A stretch of DNA of 22,270 nt from Pyramidobacter piscolens (GCA_004558205.1 SFDM01000046.1:1-22270); one strand, 5' to 3'. Shown: positions 1-7,103, counted from the first letter of the stretch. A program made the numbers and translations. The notes: a model not told the origin generated them from the letters alone.

Positions 1-23
1 CCTGTCCTGTCCTGTCCTGTCCT
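1..23. repeat. CCTGT pentanucleotide tandem repeat
   Basis: Four complete CCTGT units followed by a partial CCT, beginning at base 1, so the true tract may be longer. It lies within the first codons of the minus-strand frame that starts at 71. Confidence 0.9.
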
Positions 24-71
24 CTTCGAGGAGGACCTTGTTTCCTGAAGCGCTCTCTGGGCTGCCGGCAT
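1..71 (-). CDS. 5' end of an unidentified gene with pentamer repeat, cut by window edge
   Basis: The minus strand shows a strong AAAGGAGGAC ribosome binding site, seven T residues and an ATG at 69-71. From there the frame stays open to the window edge and reads MPAAQRALQETRSSSKRT, then enters four full AGGAC pentamers (plus strand CCTGT, 1-23). A good promoter lies just upstream (119-147). The repeat is read as an R-T-G-Q-D peptide period and may continue beyond the window. Length change in a pentamer tract inside a coding start shifts the frame, the classic layout of a phase-variable gene. The product cannot be named from 23 codons, and too little is visible to exclude a chance ORF. Confidence 0.45.
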   Translation of the reverse strand, partial: MPAAQRALQETRSSSKRTGQDRT

Positions 72-118
72 AAAAAAAGTCCTCCTTTTGTTTGGATTCC
101 ATTTCATAATATGGCTGC

Positions 119-147
119 ATTCTATCACATATGAACAGGGTTGTGAA
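119..147 (-). promoter_or_regulatory. Promoter for the left-edge minus-strand gene
   Basis: Read on the minus strand: TTCACA (142-147), 17-base spacer, TAGAAT (119-124). It sits about 50 bases before the ATG at 71 and its ribosome binding site. The sigma-70 assignment is by consensus match only. Confidence 0.5.
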
Positions 148-401
148 GCGTATTTTGTACTGCGTTTGAAGAATGTTTTGTATACATTTTTTTGACGATG
201 TGAATTGAACAGATAAGATAGCTCATAACGAAATGAATATATTTTGTCTGAATTGAAGAAGAAATGAATAAAATTGAAATAAAATACAGCTCCAGCGGGC
301 CCGGGAGAGAGGAATGGCTTCACCGCGCGCTGGTTTTCCCCCGGCGTTTCCGGCCTTGGCCCTTCGGCGCGGCCGGATCGGCCCGCCGGTTGTTGGACTG
401 C
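148..401. other. Intergenic, AT-rich then GC-rich; nothing recognised
   Basis: Divergent intergenic space between the left-edge minus gene and the nitroreductase. The first half is AT-rich and the second half (290-400) is GC-rich with short inverted repeats. I see no convincing gene or RNA. Confidence 0.5.
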
Positions 402-428
402 TTGCAATCTTGAGAGTTGTGGTATAAT
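402..428 (+). promoter_or_regulatory. Promoter for the nitroreductase gene
   Basis: A perfect TATAAT (-10) at 423-428 with a poor TTGCAA at 402-407 (15-base spacer). It lies about 55 bases upstream of the ATG at 485. Confidence 0.5.
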
Positions 429-484
429 AAGAAAAATTTAAAAGCGCCTGGCCTTTGGGCCGGCGTTTTGCGGAGGCGAATAGA

Positions 485-997
485 ATGAATGAAACTTTGA
501 CGACCATCATGGCGCGCCGCAGTGTGCGCCAGTACACCGACGACCCGGTCTGCGAGTCCACGATGAAAATGGTCCTGGCGGCGGGCTGCGCTGCTCCGAG
601 CGCGAAGAACCTGCGCCCTGTCCGCTTTATCGTGCTGAGCAAGAAGGACATGGCCGACCTGGCCGAGGGGCTGGAGCAGAAGGAGCCTTTCCTGCAGGGC
701 CAGTGGGCCGTCGCCGTCTGCGCCGATACGCGGGGCTATCAGGGCCTGGGCTGGATTGAGGACGGGGCGGCGGCCATGGAGAACATGCAGATCGCCTGCT
801 TCTCGCTGGGGCTGGGCTCTCTGTGGTTCGGCGTGTACAGGCGCGCCCCCAAGGAGGAGGCATGCCGCCGGTTCCTGCGGCTGCCTGAGGGCGTGGAGAT
901 CCTGGGCATCACCGTCATGGGCTACGCGGCGTCGCCCAAGGAGGCTCACGAGGGCATCCGCGAGGGCGAAGTGCGCTACGGCGTGTGGAGCGAGTAG
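485..997 (+). CDS. Small nitroreductase-family FMN oxidoreductase
   Basis: 170 residues, typical of the short nitroreductase branch that uses FMN and NAD(P)H to reduce nitro compounds, quinones or unknown physiological acceptors. The N-terminal RRSVRQY (11-17) and AAPSAKNLRPVRFI (36-49) match the FMN-phosphate-binding start of the family. A glycine-rich segment, LGLGSLWFGV, follows near 108-117. The ATG at 485 is chosen because GGAGG (472-476) sits eight bases upstream; a TTG at 455 would add ten residues without such a site. The gene is monocistronic, with its own promoter and a terminator at 1025. The substrate cannot be read from sequence. Confidence 0.85.
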   Translation: MNETLTTIMARRSVRQYTDDPVCESTMKMVLAAGCAAPSAKNLRPVRFIVLSKKDMADLAEGLEQKEPFLQGQWAVAVCADTRGYQGLGWIEDGAAAMENMQIACFSLGLGSLWFGVYRRAPKEEACRRFLRLPEGVEILGITVMGYAASPKEAHEGIREGEVRYGVWSE

Positions 998-1024
998 CCG
1001 CAGGAATAGGAACGCGCAAAAATC

Positions 1025-1070
1025 AAAGGAGCTTCGCGGTCTTTTTAAAGACCGCGAAGCTCCTTTAATA
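1025..1070. terminator. Strong hairpin terminator between convergent genes
   Basis: A perfect 20-base-pair stem (1025-1044 with 1047-1066) and a TT loop. T-rich flanks are limited (TTTAATAATT). It ends the nitroreductase transcript and could also serve the convergent gene at 1381-2025. Confidence 0.75.
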
Positions 1071-1320
1071 ATTCTCCATTGACGTGCTTAATATCAAACC
1101 GAAGAGCCAGGTCAAAAGATTTCAACGCGAAGGGCGCAAAGGTTCGCAAAGGAAAACCTTGAAAGGATTTTAGAACCGCAAAATCAATCAAAATATACAA
1201 ATTGCCATTACGCTAATTCGTTTTTTTGTTTATAATTTAGGTTTTGTTTTTCCTTTGCGTCCTTTCTGTTCAGCCTTTGCGTTGAAATCCTTTGACTTTG
1301 ATCTTCGGTCCGGCATTAAG
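1066..1320 (+). repeat. Interspersed GCAAAGG element, copy 1
   Basis: A noncoding element with outer arms containing GTGCTTAATATC and ACCGAAGA, then TTTCAACGCGAAGGGCGC, GTTCGCAAAGG, an AT-rich middle, and the arms again in inverted form (CCTTTGCG, TTGAAATCC, ATCTTCGGT, ATTAAGGCGC). The arms pair over about 90 bases with mismatches. Seven other copies lie in this window. It fills the gap between two convergent genes. Confidence 0.85.
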
Positions 1321-1380
1321 GCGCTTTGCGGGCTCCGCGTCGCAGTTCGCCGGCGTTTCCGCCGCGAAAGCCTGCCGGGG

Positions 1381-2025
1381 CTAGACTTTTTCGGTGACGA
1401 CGCCGGGCAGCCATTGGGGCGGGGCGGTTTGGAGCTTTTGGGCTTCGTAGCCGGCGAGAAGTTCGCTGACGGCGGCTTCGCGCTCGGGGGAGACTGTCAG
1501 CGTGAGGCGCACGTCTTCCAGGTACTCGGCGCGGCAGCGGGACTCGGCGATGCCGGCGGACTTGAGGGCTCTCAGAAGGTCGTTGAAGCGTTCGTAGTCT
1601 GAACGCAGCACCACGCGGCGGAAGGGCTCGGCTTTTTCGGCGGGGGCCAGGGCGATGACGCCGGCCGCGGCGGCGGAGTAGGCGTCGATCAGGCCCCGCA
1701 CGCCCAGCTTGACGCCGCCGAAGTAGCGGGTGACGATCACCGCGGTGTCAAAAAGCCCGGCTTTCACGAGGGCGCCCAGGATGGGGCGTCCTGCTGTTCC
1801 AGCCGGTTCGCCGTCGTCGGAGGAAAACTCTTCCGTGTCGGGAAAGCCCACGCGCCAGGCGGGGCAGTTGTGCGCGGCCTGGCGGTGTTCGCGCCGCACG
1901 CTGTCCAGCGCCGCGCGGGCTTCGTCGGGGCTGCGGGCGGGGAAGAGCGCGGCGATGAATTCGGAGCGTTTTTCTTTGAGGGTGCAGCGCGCTTCCGCGG
2001 CGGCTCGGAGGTAGGCGAGGCTCAC
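1381..2025 (-). CDS. IMPACT/YigZ family protein
   Basis: 214 residues, the usual length for bacterial YigZ/YvyE proteins. They have an N-terminal IMPACT (UPF0029) domain and a C-terminal ferredoxin-like domain, and are thought to act in translation or stress control; biochemistry is thin. Family motifs are clear: SSDDGEPAGTAGRPIL (68-83) and VTRYFGGVKLG (98-108). The start is taken as GTG at 2023-2025, overlapping the TGA of the HIT gene (GTGA), which implies translational coupling. The longer open frame upstream is only the HIT gene read in another phase. It is in an operon with the HIT protein and convergent with the nitroreductase. Confidence 0.9.
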   Translation of the reverse strand: MSLAYLRAAAEARCTLKEKRSEFIAALFPARSPDEARAALDSVRREHRQAAHNCPAWRVGFPDTEEFSSDDGEPAGTAGRPILGALVKAGLFDTAVIVTRYFGGVKLGVRGLIDAYSAAAAGVIALAPAEKAEPFRRVVLRSDYERFNDLLRALKSAGIAESRCRAEYLEDVRLTLTVSPEREAAVSELLAGYEAQKLQTAPPQWLPGVVTEKV

Positions 2026-2501
2026 CGCCAGTGCTTTCTGAAGAGCTCCCAGGTCTCTTCGAGGGAGATGGGGATGACGCGGGCGTGGCCCACGGCGGCC
2101 ATGAAGTTGCTGTCGCCGTTCCAGCGGGGAACCACGTGGCGGTGGACGTGGGTGTCGATGCCGGCGCCGGCGGCGCGTCCCAGGTTGATGCCGATGTTGA
2201 AGCCGTCGGGGCGCAGGGCGCTTTGGATGCAGGCCAGGGAGCGGGCGGTGAAGTCGTGGAATTCCAGGATTTCGCTCTGCGTGAAGGATTCCAGCGAGGT
2301 GGTGTGGCGGTAGGGGACCACCATCAGGTGTCCCGAGCTGTAGGGGTAGGCGTTGAGGATCACGAAACAGCTTTCGCCGCGGTGGACGATGAAATGGGCC
2401 TGGTCGTCGGGATCTTTGGGGAAATCGCAGAAAATGCATCCGTCGTGGCCGCTGCCGCTGTTAATGTAGGTGTATCTCCAGGGTGCCATCAGAGTTTCCA
2501 T
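2022..2501 (-). CDS. HIT family nucleotide hydrolase/phosphorylase-like protein
   Basis: 159 residues with the histidine triad at H118-V-H120-R-H122 (THVHRHVVPRW), where the middle histidine is the nucleophile in HIT enzymes acting on nucleotide alpha-phosphates. A CIFC pair (22-25) and a central GHLMVVP segment fit the branch close to Ap4A phosphorylase-like HIT proteins. The exact substrate is not determined by the motif. The start is ATG at 2499-2501, because GAGGAAA lies 6-12 bases upstream; an upstream ATG (2567) lacks a comparable site. The stop overlaps the GTG of the IMPACT gene. Confidence 0.9.
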   Translation of the reverse strand: METLMAPWRYTYINSGSGHDGCIFCDFPKDPDDQAHFIVHRGESCFVILNAYPYSSGHLMVVPYRHTTSLESFTQSEILEFHDFTARSLACIQSALRPDGFNIGINLGRAAGAGIDTHVHRHVVPRWNGDSNFMAAVGHARVIPISLEETWELFRKHWR

Positions 2502-2570
2502 GTAAATTTCCTCTTTTCTAGGGAAAATTTTGACCTTTTTACGAGCGGTGCAGAAAAAGTTGTACACCGC

Positions 2571-2963
2571 TGTGGATAACTTTTGTGGATAAACTGTGGT
2601 GAACAGGTGGACAAGGGGGGCTTTGTTTCCTTTGAATTTTTTTGGAACCGCTGTCTATCTGAATCGGCGGCGGCTGTGGAAATGGCGGAATAAACTGAGG
2701 GAGAAAGGACTGAACTGTTTTTAGAGGAATTTCGGCCTTTAGTTTTGGGGCGCCGATGCACAAATTGACAGTCTTGACGTTTGGCGTTTTTTGTCTTTTT
2801 TTGCCGGCTCTGGTCGACGATTGGGCGGTTTCAAGGCTTTCTCGAAGCTGCTTCTTTTATAGCCGACCGGAGAAGAAGGTTTTTTTCTTTCTTCTGTCCG
2901 GGTTGTCAAGTGGCGAAAAGTATGCCTTTCGGGGCGGTGGAAAAGTGGACAATATGTGGATAA
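2571..2963 (+). other. Cluster of DnaA-box-like sequences, candidate oriC
   Basis: Three exact TGTGGATAA sequences (the reverse of the DnaA box TTATCCACA) lie at 2571-2579, 2584-2592 and 2955-2963, all in one orientation. Imperfect relatives lie at 2595-2603 (TGTGGTGAA) and 2605-2613 (GGTGGACAA). The 770-base gap 2502-3271 has no credible gene. It sits 1-3 kb from parB/parA and about 3 kb from the parS sites, a normal distance for an origin. No dnaA or dnaN is present, so the origin call is inference; a second cluster at 17938-18203 competes. Confidence 0.45.
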
Positions 2964-3010
2964 CTTTGGGGAAAGGGCGGAAGCCGGAGGGAACCTTCCT
3001 AGGGCTTCGC

Positions 3011-3270
3011 GCTGGACGCGCTTAATATCGAACTGGAGAGCCAGGTCAAAAGATTTTAACGCAGAGGGCGCAAAGGGCGCAAAGGTTCGCAAAGGAAAAC
3101 CTTGAAATTTTTAAAAAACTTTAGAAGCACAAAATCTAGTAAAATACATAAATTACCATCACATTAATTCATTTTTTTAATAAATAATTTAGGTTTTGTT
3201 TTTCCTTTGCGCCCTTTCTGTTCAGCCTTTGCGTTGAAATCCTTTGACTTTATTATTCGGTCCGGCATTC
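3011..3270 (+). repeat. Interspersed GCAAAGG element, copy 2
   Basis: Same arms as the other copies (GCGCTTAATATCG, GGTCAAAAGATTTTAACGC, GTTCGCAAAGG, and inverted CCTTTGCGTTGAAATCC with ATTCGGTCCGGCATT). Its right end runs directly into the stop codon of the gene at 3272-3520. Confidence 0.85.
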
Positions 3271-3271
3271 T

Positions 3272-3520
3272 TTAGCGGCCGCCTTTTTCGCCCTTGGTTT
3301 TGCGGATCAGGGCCAGCACGTTTTTGATCTCGCGGTAGCCGGCGAAGAGGGCGCAGAGGAGGCCGCCCAAAATGCACAGGGGCAGCGTCCAGCCGGGATA
3401 GCCTTTGCGGGTCAGGCTGCTGCCGATGTAGAGGCCGCCCAGCAGGTAGCCGCCGATGAGCAGCGCCGCGCCGACCATACGGCTGAACACGATCAGGTCG
3501 CTGGCCTGGGGGATTTTCAC
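3272..3520 (-). CDS. AtpZ/AtpI-like small membrane protein
   Basis: 82 residues with two predicted membrane helices (about 14-34 and 45-62). The spacing of glycines (GGYLLGGLYIGSSL, then LPLCILGGLLCALFAGYREI) resembles AtpZ/AtpI, proteins encoded near F-type ATPase genes and linked to Mg2+/Ca2+ supply or c-ring assembly. Such genes often lie behind parAB in bacteria, which supports the call, although no atp gene is in view. Start is GTG (3518-3520), three bases after the parB stop, with GAAGG inside the end of parB as the likely binding site. The alternative is an unrelated two-helix protein. Confidence 0.5.
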   Translation of the reverse strand: MKIPQASDLIVFSRMVGAALLIGGYLLGGLYIGSSLTRKGYPGWTLPLCILGGLLCALFAGYREIKNVLALIRKTKGEKGGR

Positions 3521-3523
3521 GGG

Positions 3524-4399
3524 CTAGCCTTCGTTTTCCACTTCGGTCATGAAGGGGATTTCGCGTTCCAGCAGCGCGCAGAGGCGGTTCACCTGGTCGC
3601 GGCTGAGTCCCGTCATGACGACGCGGTTGTAGTCGCCGTTGCCCGACACGCCCAGCGAGATGCCCAGTTCGCGGGCGACTTTTTTCGCGCGGGCGGGACG
3701 CCAGCGCTGGAGCTTGGGGGGGGCCACCAGCACCAGATGGGTATTGAGGTGGTTCACGCGGCGCGTCAGCTCCCTGACGGACCAGCCGAAGCGCAGGCAG
3801 TCGTCCACCAGTTCTTGCAGCTGGTTTTGGTCGTTCAGCGACAGGAGCACTTTGGCGTGCCCTTCGGTGAGCTTGCCGGCGGCGATGTGGGTGAGCACGA
3901 AGTCGGGCAGCGTCAGGATACGCAGTTTGTTGCTCACGGCGCTGCGGTTCCAGCCGATGCGCGAGGCCAGCTCTTCCTGGGTCATGTGGTGCTGGTCCAT
4001 CAGCGATTTGAGGGCGTTGGCGGCCTCGAGGGGCGACAGGTCTTCGCGCTGAAGGTTCTCCACCAGCGCGATTTCGCCGAGGGTCCTGGCGTCGCCTTCC
4101 ACGACTTTTACGGGCGCTTCGGCCAGGCCGGCTTTCTGGCAGGCGTGCCAGCGGCGCTCGCCGGCGACGATGACGTATTTGCCGCTTTCGTCCTGCGATG
4201 GGGTGACGATGATGGGCTGGAGCAGGCCGTGGACTTTGATGGACTCGGCCAGCTCTTCCAGCGCTTCTTCGTCGAAAAACTTGCGCGGCTGGCCGGGGTT
4301 GGGCTGGATGTCGCTCAGGCTGAGGCTCCCCGGCGCGCGTTTGACCGACGACTTGGCCAGCATGGCGCTGAGGCCCCGTCCTTCTTTGATTATAGCCAT
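3524..4399 (-). CDS. parB: Chromosome partitioning protein ParB
   Basis: 291 residues. ParB is a CTP-dependent DNA clamp that loads at parS and spreads, guiding the origin region and SMC loading. The N-terminal ParB/Srx domain spans about 23-113 with NPGQPRKFF, GLLQPIIV and the CTP-binding GERRWHA (80-86). ENLQRED (114-120) follows, then a helix-turn-helix TQEELASRIGWNRSAVSNKL (140-159) that reads parS. The C-terminal third would dimerise. The box II is usually GERR followed by an aromatic and arginine; here H85 replaces that arginine. ATG at 4397-4399 has GGAGG upstream and overlaps the end of parA by ten bases. Confidence 0.96.
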   Translation of the reverse strand: MAIIKEGRGLSAMLAKSSVKRAPGSLSLSDIQPNPGQPRKFFDEEALEELAESIKVHGLLQPIIVTPSQDESGKYVIVAGERRWHACQKAGLAEAPVKVVEGDARTLGEIALVENLQREDLSPLEAANALKSLMDQHHMTQEELASRIGWNRSAVSNKLRILTLPDFVLTHIAAGKLTEGHAKVLLSLNDQNQLQELVDDCLRFGWSVRELTRRVNHLNTHLVLVAPPKLQRWRPARAKKVARELGISLGVSGNGDYNRVVMTGLSRDQVNRLCALLEREIPFMTEVENEG

Positions 4400-5151
4400 A
4401 GTTTTTTTACCTCCAGTGCGAGATCGTGGTAAGCCTTGGCGCCGCGGCTGGAATGCTGGTACATGTCGATGGGGACGCCCTGGGCGGGCGCGGCGGCCAG
4501 GTCTACGTTGCGGGGAATGACTGTTTTCAGCACCTTGCCGCCGAAGGCTTCGCGTATTTGCTGTTCTATTTCGCGGGTCAGCCTGAGCTGGGGGCTGTAC
4601 ATGGTGAGCAGGATCGCGCCGATTTGGACGCGCTCGTTGAGGCCCTGCTCGCGGACCAGTTCCACGGTGCGGGCCAGCAGCCCCAGGCCCTGCATGGCGT
4701 AGTATTCGCACTGCACGGGCACCAGCAGCTCTTCCGCGGCGGCCAGCGCGTTGACGGTTAGCAGCGCCAGCGAGGGGGGGCAGTCGATCAGGGCGATGTC
4801 GAAGTCGGTGCCCAGCTTGCCGAGGGCCTCTTTCAGGCGGGTTTCGCGGTTTTCCACGCCCGCCAGCTCCAGGTCGGCGCCCACCATGTTGATGTTGGAC
4901 GCGATGAGCCACACGTTTTTGACGCCGGTGGAGTGGAGGGCCCATTTGGGGTCTTCGCCGCCCACGATCACGTCGTAGAGCGACAGCGAATCGTCGAGCT
5001 GGAAGCCGAGCCCGCTGGAGCAGTTGCCCTGGGGGTCGGCGTCGATCACCAGCACTTTTTTGTGCATGGCTCCCAACGCGGCGGCGAGGTTGACGCAGGT
5101 GGTGGTCTTTCCGACGCCGCCCTTCTGGTTTATAATCGCGATGATTTTCAT
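4390..5151 (-). CDS. parA: Chromosome partitioning ATPase ParA (Soj-like)
   Basis: 253 residues, the length of chromosomal Soj/ParA without an N-terminal DNA-binding domain. ParA-ATP dimers coat the nucleoid and are stimulated by ParB, pulling or positioning origins. A deviant Walker A, KGGVGKTT (10-17), begins the protein. Walker A-prime VIDADPQG (35-42) and Walker B LIDCPPS (121-127) follow. The start ATG (5149-5151) is preceded by GGAGG that lies inside the last codons of rsmG, and the end overlaps parB. Both overlaps indicate one co-translated operon. Confidence 0.96.
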   Translation of the reverse strand: MKIIAIINQKGGVGKTTTCVNLAAALGAMHKKVLVIDADPQGNCSSGLGFQLDDSLSLYDVIVGGEDPKWALHSTGVKNVWLIASNINMVGADLELAGVENRETRLKEALGKLGTDFDIALIDCPPSLALLTVNALAAAEELLVPVQCEYYAMQGLGLLARTVELVREQGLNERVQIGAILLTMYSPQLRLTREIEQQIREAFGGKVLKTVIPRNVDLAAAPAQGVPIDMYQHSSRGAKAYHDLALEVKKLWL

Positions 5152-5158
5152 ACTGAAA

Positions 5159-5845
5159 TTACCTCCACCAGAGTTTTTTTTCGGCCCGACCGGGCCGGCG
5201 GGGGAATTCGGGGGGGCAGGGCGAAACCTTGCGCCAGTTCACCACGTAGCGGCGGTGATCGGCCATCTCGTAGAACTGCACCTCGGGTTCGCTCAGGCCC
5301 AGGCGGCTCCACAGGCCCTGGAGCGGCGCCAGTTCTTCTTCCACGGCGGAGCCCTTCATGGCCAGGAGCCGTCCTCCCGGGGCCACCAGCGGCGAAAGGT
5401 ATTCGGCGATGACGCCGGCTTCGCTGACGGCGCGGACCACGGCGCAGTCGAAGGCCTCGCGCCATTGGGCCGCGGCGTCTTCGGAGCGGGCGCAGACCAC
5501 CTTGGCGTTGGGCACGCCGACCTGGTCCAGGATCTCGGCCAGGGCGTTGGTCTTTCTCGACAGGCTGTCCAGCAGCGTGAAGGAGAGGTCGGGGCGGCAG
5601 AGGGCCAGCACGGCTCCGGGAAGGCCGCCGCCGGTGCCCACGTCGACCAGGGTCCCTTTTTCGGGCAGCAGGGGCCGCAGGTGAAGGCAGTCTTCGATGT
5701 GTTCTTTCCACAGCGTCTCTTCGTCCCTGGGGCCCACGAGGCGCACCCGTTCGTTCATGGCGCAGAGCAGCCCGCAGTAGCGCCGCAGCCGCTCCAGGAT
5801 CTCCTGCGCTGGCTGGGGCGCCTTTTCGGCGCGAATCAATTCCAC
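5159..5845 (-). CDS. rsmG: 16S rRNA (guanine527-N7)-methyltransferase RsmG
   Basis: 228 residues. RsmG methylates N7 of G527 in 16S rRNA using S-adenosylmethionine. Motif I VDVGTGGGLPG (67-77) forms the SAM site. LLDSLSRKTNAL (91-102) and CAVVRAVSE (134-142) are the following family motifs, and the basic tail FPRRPG (214-219) is typical. Start is GTG (5843-5845) with GGAGGTGG six bases upstream. The stop codon at 5159 lies just ahead of parA, seven bases away. rsmG beside parAB is a common near-origin arrangement (gidB-soj-spo0J). Confidence 0.95.
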   Translation of the reverse strand: MELIRAEKAPQPAQEILERLRRYCGLLCAMNERVRLVGPRDEETLWKEHIEDCLHLRPLLPEKGTLVDVGTGGGLPGAVLALCRPDLSFTLLDSLSRKTNALAEILDQVGVPNAKVVCARSEDAAAQWREAFDCAVVRAVSEAGVIAEYLSPLVAPGGRLLAMKGSAVEEELAPLQGLWSRLGLSEPEVQFYEMADHRRYVVNWRKVSPCPPEFPRRPGRAEKKLWWR

Positions 5846-5889
5846 AGTACCACCTCCTTGTCAAATGTAACCCTATAATACATCAAAAA

Positions 5890-5905
5890 TGTTCTGCGTG
5901 GAACA
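5890..5905. promoter_or_regulatory. parS site 1 (imperfect)
   Basis: TGTTCTGCGTGGAACA, two bases off the perfect palindrome TGTTCCACGTGGAACA. It lies between the rsmG start and the next sites. Confidence 0.75.
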
Positions 5906-5942
5906 TTTAAATTCGCATTTGTGGCCTTTATGGGGAGGAAAA

Positions 5943-5958
5943 TGTTCCACGTGGAACA
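5943..5958. promoter_or_regulatory. parS site 2 (perfect palindrome)
   Basis: TGTTCCACGTGGAACA, a perfect 16-base palindrome, matching the bacterial parS consensus TGTTTCACGTGAAACA except for one symmetric pair of positions. Confidence 0.9.
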
Positions 5959-6018
5959 TTTTTTGCGCCGGCTTTTCGGAAATGGTAAATGGCCCTACAG
6001 GGGCAGGCCGGGCGGAAA

Positions 6019-6034
6019 TGTTCTACGTGGAACA
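6019..6034. promoter_or_regulatory. parS site 3 (one mismatch)
   Basis: TGTTCTACGTGGAACA, one base off the perfect palindrome. Confidence 0.85.
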
Positions 6035-6061
6035 TCTTGATTTGGGAGTTCTCCGCCGGAA

Positions 6062-6077
6062 TGTTCCACGTGGAACA
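6062..6077. promoter_or_regulatory. parS site 4 (perfect palindrome)
   Basis: TGTTCCACGTGGAACA, identical to site 2. It ends 28 bases upstream of the -35 element of the next gene, so ParB spreading could touch that promoter. Confidence 0.9.
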
Positions 6078-6104
6078 TTCGATTTTTTCGGGCTGAAGAG
6101 GCAC

Positions 6105-6133
6105 TTGAGGGCAGCTCTTTCAGGGGCTATAAT
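6105..6133 (+). promoter_or_regulatory. Promoter of the CYTH-like gene
   Basis: TTGAGG (6105-6110), 17-base spacer, perfect TATAAT (6128-6133), 44 bases before the ATG at 6177. Confidence 0.7.
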
Positions 6134-6176
6134 GGCGGGTGCGGGAACACAAATTGAACGATGGGAGGAATTTGTG

Positions 6177-7025
6177 ATGAAACGTTTTATTCGGACGCTC
6201 TTGTGCGCCGCGGCCGCGGCCGCGGTTTGTTCGGCGGCCTGGGCCGCCGGCAGCGTGGAACTGAAACTGCTGGTGAAGCCCGAGCTCTTTGCCGCGGGCC
6301 GCGCCGCGGGATACGGCCAGCTGTGGCAGGCTATCAGGACCGAAGCGGAGAAGCTCGGCATGGCTGCCGAGGCCGACGGCGATTTTGGCGAGGAGTCGTC
6401 GGAAATAGTGCGCTATTTTGACACGGCGGCGGGCGACCTGGGCGCGAAGGACTACACGGTGCGCCAGAAGTTCAAGGTCAAAAAGGGGACGCCCCAGGCC
6501 GAAGGCGAGCTGATGCTGAAGCTCCGCCGCGGGGCGGAAATCGCCAAGGCCGAGCGCGACCAGTTCTGCCAGGGCTTGGGCCACGAGATGAAGGTCAAGT
6601 ACGAAGAGGACCTGGTGGGCCTGGTGGACGGCGTGCCGGGCAAGACCCGCAGCGCCCTTTCGATCAGCGCCAAGCGGAAGAATCTGCAGTCCGCCCTCGG
6701 GAAGACGGTGGAATGGCTGTCGGAGTATTTCCCGACCCTGAAAGGCCAGGGCCTGCCCATGGACGCCCCTCTGGGCCTGACGGCCGCCGAAGTGCTTGAG
6801 GTGGGCGCTGAGCTGGGCGAGGTGAAGGTGCTGGGCAAAGAAGAGGCCGAAATGGAGACGGCGGTCTGGTACGACGCGCAGACTCAGAAGCTGCTGCTGG
6901 TGGAGCTTTCGTGGAAGTACAAGCCCGCCAAGGCCGCCGAAGCCGAGAAGCACCGGGCGCTTTTCGCGGCGCTGCAGAACCGAACCGACGTCTTCGCCGC
7001 CGGCAAGACCAAAACAGGCAAATAA
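6177..7025 (+). CDS. Exported protein with CYTH-like features
   Basis: 282 residues. An N-terminal signal peptide (basic MKRFIRT, hydrophobic alanine-rich core, AWA cleavage near residue 23) sends it out of the cytoplasm. The mature part has a pattern like CYTH/triphosphate tunnel proteins: VELKLLV (27-33), YFDT (80-83), YTVRQKF (93-99), ELMLKLRR (111-118) and late VELSWKYK (242-249). These are alternating charged strands that in CYTH enzymes line a tunnel for triphosphates. An exported version is unusual, and the match is by motif order only, so activity is not claimed. Start ATG at 6177 has GGGAGGA upstream. It has its own promoter and terminator. Confidence 0.6.
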   Translation: MKRFIRTLLCAAAAAAVCSAAWAAGSVELKLLVKPELFAAGRAAGYGQLWQAIRTEAEKLGMAAEADGDFGEESSEIVRYFDTAAGDLGAKDYTVRQKFKVKKGTPQAEGELMLKLRRGAEIAKAERDQFCQGLGHEMKVKYEEDLVGLVDGVPGKTRSALSISAKRKNLQSALGKTVEWLSEYFPTLKGQGLPMDAPLGLTAAEVLEVGAELGEVKVLGKEEAEMETAVWYDAQTQKLLLVELSWKYKPAKAAEAEKHRALFAALQNRTDVFAAGKTKTGK

Positions 7026-7039
7026 CGGAACGGCGTCGC

Positions 7040-7076
7040 AAAGGAGCTTGGGCCTTCGGGCCTGGGCTCCTTTTTT
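7040..7076 (+). terminator. Intrinsic terminator of the CYTH-like gene
   Basis: GGAGC and GCTCC arms with an inner GGGCC/GGCC stem closed by TTCG, followed by TTTTTT at 7071-7076. It lies 15 bases after the stop codon. Confidence 0.9.
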
Positions 7077-7103
7077 GGCGAAATGCGCGGCCCCGGAAAA
7101 GAA

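Noticed and set aside
1320..1380. Another GEMM-like fragment after repeat copy 1
   Set aside because: Only short pieces match; no aptamer can be folded around them.
2756..3025. 89-residue plus-strand frame in the candidate origin region
   Set aside because: No ribosome binding site, and composition looks like translated AT-rich intergenic DNA.
3524..4945. Longer ParB reading frame starting at 4945
   Set aside because: The extra 180 residues are arginine/proline-rich and overlap parA in another frame; ATG at 4399 has a ribosome binding site and begins normal ParB sequence.
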